Positions 62,317 through 64,000 of a stretch of 64,000 bases of DNA are shown here, in pieces. Origin of the DNA: Pukyongia sp. (GTDB lineage: Bacteria; Bacteroidota; Bacteroidia; Flavobacteriales; Flavobacteriaceae). Both the position numbers and the translations under genes were made by a program. The stretch spans positions 434,001-498,000 of the forward strand of contig JASBSY010000014.1 in the NCBI GenBank assembly GCA_030148705.1, written 5' to 3'. The notes beneath the pieces are model-generated. The model was not told where the DNA came from, ran no database searches, and saw nothing but the letters and a program-made list of their open reading frames with translations. Position 1 is the stretch's first letter. Each line of letters opens with the position of its first letter.

Positions 62317-62949
62317 CTATTTTCCGTTAAAACTGTTCATGGTAAGTTTAACACCCGCGAGCCCGAAACTCTCGATGATCTCACTTGCTTTTTTTAGTCG
62401 TTCGGGCAGTTTTTCCAATTCTTCTTCACTCCATTCACCCAGTACGTAATCCACCTGTCTGCCCTTTGTAAACTCATCGCTTATCCCGAAGCGGAAGCGG
62501 TTATAGTTGGTGGTTTGCAGAACGTTCTGAATGTCGTGCAAGCCGTTATGCCCCCCGTCGCTTCCTTTGGTCTTAACCCGTAGGGTTCCGAAGGGAAGAT
62601 TGAGATCGTCTGTTATAACCAACAGGTTTTCCAGGGGAATATTTTCTTTCTCCAGCCAGTATTTTACAGCCTTTCCGCTCAGGTTCATATATGTACTCGG
62701 TTTAAGAAGGATAAAGCTGCGGCCTTTTTTCTTGTGTACGGTTATATCGCCGAGTTTTGCGGTTTCCCATTCCAGCGACTCTCTTTCTGCAAGAAAGTCC
62801 AGGATCTTAAAACCGATGTTATGTCGGGTATTGTGATATTTAGGCCCAATATTTCCCAGGCCTGCGATCAGGAATTTTTTCATAGGGTCACCTTCAGCGA
62901 TTGGGGTGTTGGAGCTTAGTCCAAATAAGTTCTTTAAAAATGCGAACAT
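62317..62949 (-). CDS. pth: Peptidyl-tRNA hydrolase
   Basis: 210 residues from 62949, or 188 from the ATG at 62883 (MKKFLIAGLGN). GLGNIGPKYHNTRHNIGF holds catalytic His; PSTYMNLSGKAV and KGSDGGHNGLHDI hold the other conserved residues. The 22-residue lead (MFAFLKNLFGLS) is common in flavobacterial Pth. Releases tRNA from peptidyl-tRNA. Confidence 0.96.
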   Translation of the reverse strand: MFAFLKNLFGLSSNTPIAEGDPMKKFLIAGLGNIGPKYHNTRHNIGFKILDFLAERESLEWETAKLGDITVHKKKGRSFILLKPSTYMNLSGKAVKYWLEKENIPLENLLVITDDLNLPFGTLRVKTKGSDGGHNGLHDIQNVLQTTNYNRFRFGISDEFTKGRQVDYVLGEWSEEELEKLPERLKKASEIIESFGLAGVKLTMNSFNGK

Positions 62950-62974
62950 CCAGTTGTTTCTTCAGTAAAAATAA

Positions 62975-63007
62975 AAAAAGCATCCCGATTTACACGAGAT
63001 GCTTTTT
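62975..63007 (-). terminator. Terminator after rplY
   Basis: AGCATC/GATGCT plus two further C-G pairs (one mismatch) around ATTTACA, with A/T tracts on both sides. Acts on minus-strand transcripts from rplY; may be bidirectional. Confidence 0.78.
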
Positions 63008-63028
63008 AAATATATTTACGAAAGAGGA

Positions 63029-63697
63029 TTACTCTTTAACTGCAGCCACATCGTCGGTTTCAGTTGCGGGAACTGCACCATCGTCTGTGCCTTCTTCGCC
63101 TTCAACTCCTTCTTCGTCCTCTTCTTCTTCTTCCACTTCGTCAACGATAGCGGTACGTGAAGTTCTCACCTGACAAATCACTGTGTTGTCCGGGTGAAGG
63201 ATTTTATAGTCGTCTGATGTTACTGAAGTAACATATTTCTTGTGTCCGATCTTCATCTCTGTGATATCGACTTCGATAAAATCGGGAAGATTTTCCGGGA
63301 TTGCCTTAATACGTAGCTTTCGGGTTACGATACGTAACACACCACCGTTTCGAACACCTTTTGCGTTTCCTGTTACCCGTACCGGAATCTCCAGCATCAC
63401 TTCTTTATCGTCGAAGATTTGGTAGAAATCCATGTGAAGGATTCGGTCTGTTACAGGGTGAAACTGAATGTCCTGAAGAATGGCATTGATTTTACTGCCG
63501 TCTTTTAGGGAAATTACAACCGTATGTACATCCGGGGTATACACAAGGTTTTGAAACTCCTTTTCTTCTGCTGAAAAGTGAATAGGTTCGTCTCCTCCGT
63601 ATACCACGCAAGGAACCTCTCCAGCATTACGTAGGGCTTTGGTCGCTGCCTTGCCCACGCTTTCTCTTTTAGATCCGTTGATTGTAATTGATTTCAT
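63029..63697 (-). CDS. rplY: 50S ribosomal protein L25 (Ctc form)
   Basis: 222 residues; the long TL5/Ctc type that binds 5S r[78 protein letters not shown]. The end is very acidic ([16 protein letters not shown]). Lies between prs and pth, an order usual in Bacteroidota. Confidence 0.96.
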   Translation of the reverse strand: MKSITINGSKRESVGKAATKALRNAGEVPCVVYGGDEPIHFSAEEKEFQNLVYTPDVHTVVISLKDGSKINAILQDIQFHPVTDRILHMDFYQIFDDKEVMLEIPVRVTGNAKGVRNGGVLRIVTRKLRIKAIPENLPDFIEVDITEMKIGHKKYVTSVTSDDYKILHPDNTVICQVRTSRTAIVDEVEEEEEDEEGVEGEEGTDDGAVPATETDDVAAVKE

Positions 63698-63874
63698 TAC
63701 TTTTTTAAGCTTTATTTATCCTCTAAACTTCTTTGTTTAAGAGGGCTGCAAATGTACTGTTTTTTCTGAAAAAAATTAAAAAAACCGACGAAAGATTAGG
63801 AGAGGGTGTCAATTGTGGAAACCGGACTTGTATTTTGAGGGCAGACAAAAGGTGGAAATCAGTGGCCGGGTGTT

Positions 63875-64000
63875 TTACATCAGGAACTTTGAACTGATGG
63901 ATTTGTTTTCCTGAACACTTAACATAACTTCTGCGAAGAGTTTGGCGCAGGTTAAAACGCGAATCTTGTCGCTTTGCTGTTTTAAAGGGATGGAGTCGGT
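63875..64000 (-). CDS. prs: Ribose-phosphate pyrophosphokinase, C-terminal end
   Basis: The last 41 codons are in the window; the rest lies beyond base 64000. The frame reads TDSIPLKQQSDKIRVLTCAK, then LFAEVM and a short tail ending KFLM and TAA. This is the end of Prs, which makes PRPP. The prs-rplY-pth order supports it. Confidence 0.9.
   Translation of the reverse strand, partial: TDSIPLKQQSDKIRVLTCAKLFAEVMLSVQENKSISSKFLM

Overview
The window looks like a chromosomal segment of a marine-type member of the Flavobacteriaceae (Bacteroidota). The grounds are: T9SS-type C-terminal sorting tails, a TonB-dependent receptor, DUF6090, DUF4286, DUF4199 and DUF6428 family proteins, class I fructose-bisphosphatase with a Bacteroidota-style gene neighbourhood, several TAnnTTTG promoter boxes and few Shine-Dalgarno sites. 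Family names come from recall of conserved motifs; no search was run.

Layout. 1-6751: the 3' part of a TonB-dependent receptor, a secreted two-repeat protein, acetyl-CoA synthetase (acs), a methyltransferase and small membrane proteins. 6888-8130: a SMUG2-like DNA glycosylase and an SRPBCC protein. 8300-11600: an AT-rich island with a cytosine-5 methyltransferase carrying an N-terminal helix-turn-helix, a convergent PD-QxK restriction enzyme of the Eco47II/PmeII type, and an unrecognised coiled-coil membrane protein. 12084-16736: the most unusual region. It holds ssb, two very short promoter-ORF-terminator units, a TPR protein, then about 1.8 kb without convincing protein genes that contains eleven tRNA or tRNA-like units (six good cloverleaves for Asp, Lys, Leu, Arg, Gln and Phe anticodons, five truncated or scrambled), a conserved-looking structured RNA element, and a slipin (SPFH) gene with three N-terminal repeats. 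16762-36888: mostly housekeeping (metG, mfd, ldcA-like, yraN, fbp, lysC), a DUF1501/DUF1800 export pair and an OlsF-like aminolipid synthase. 37114-47248: a seven-repeat T9SS-secreted protein, a membrane-bound AraC regulator, redox and lipoprotein genes and DUF6090 proteins. 47479-49620: a five-gene arsenic-type operon under ArsR. 49674-64000: stress and regulatory small genes, then a long minus-strand housekeeping block (prs, rplY, pth, ribF, HTTM carboxylase-like, serS, TPR, DUF6090, DUF4286, rsmA, mgtE, thioesterase, cupin, dehydrogenase).

The candidate novel system is the tRNA-like array next to slipin. Slipins are known, from published gene-neighbourhood work, to sit with RtcB-type RNA repair enzymes; no ligase is present in this window. 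I infer that the array and the slipin may form an RNA-damage or anticodon-nuclease response locus, with the tRNA-like RNAs acting as decoys, spare tRNAs or damage sensors. Sequence alone cannot settle this.
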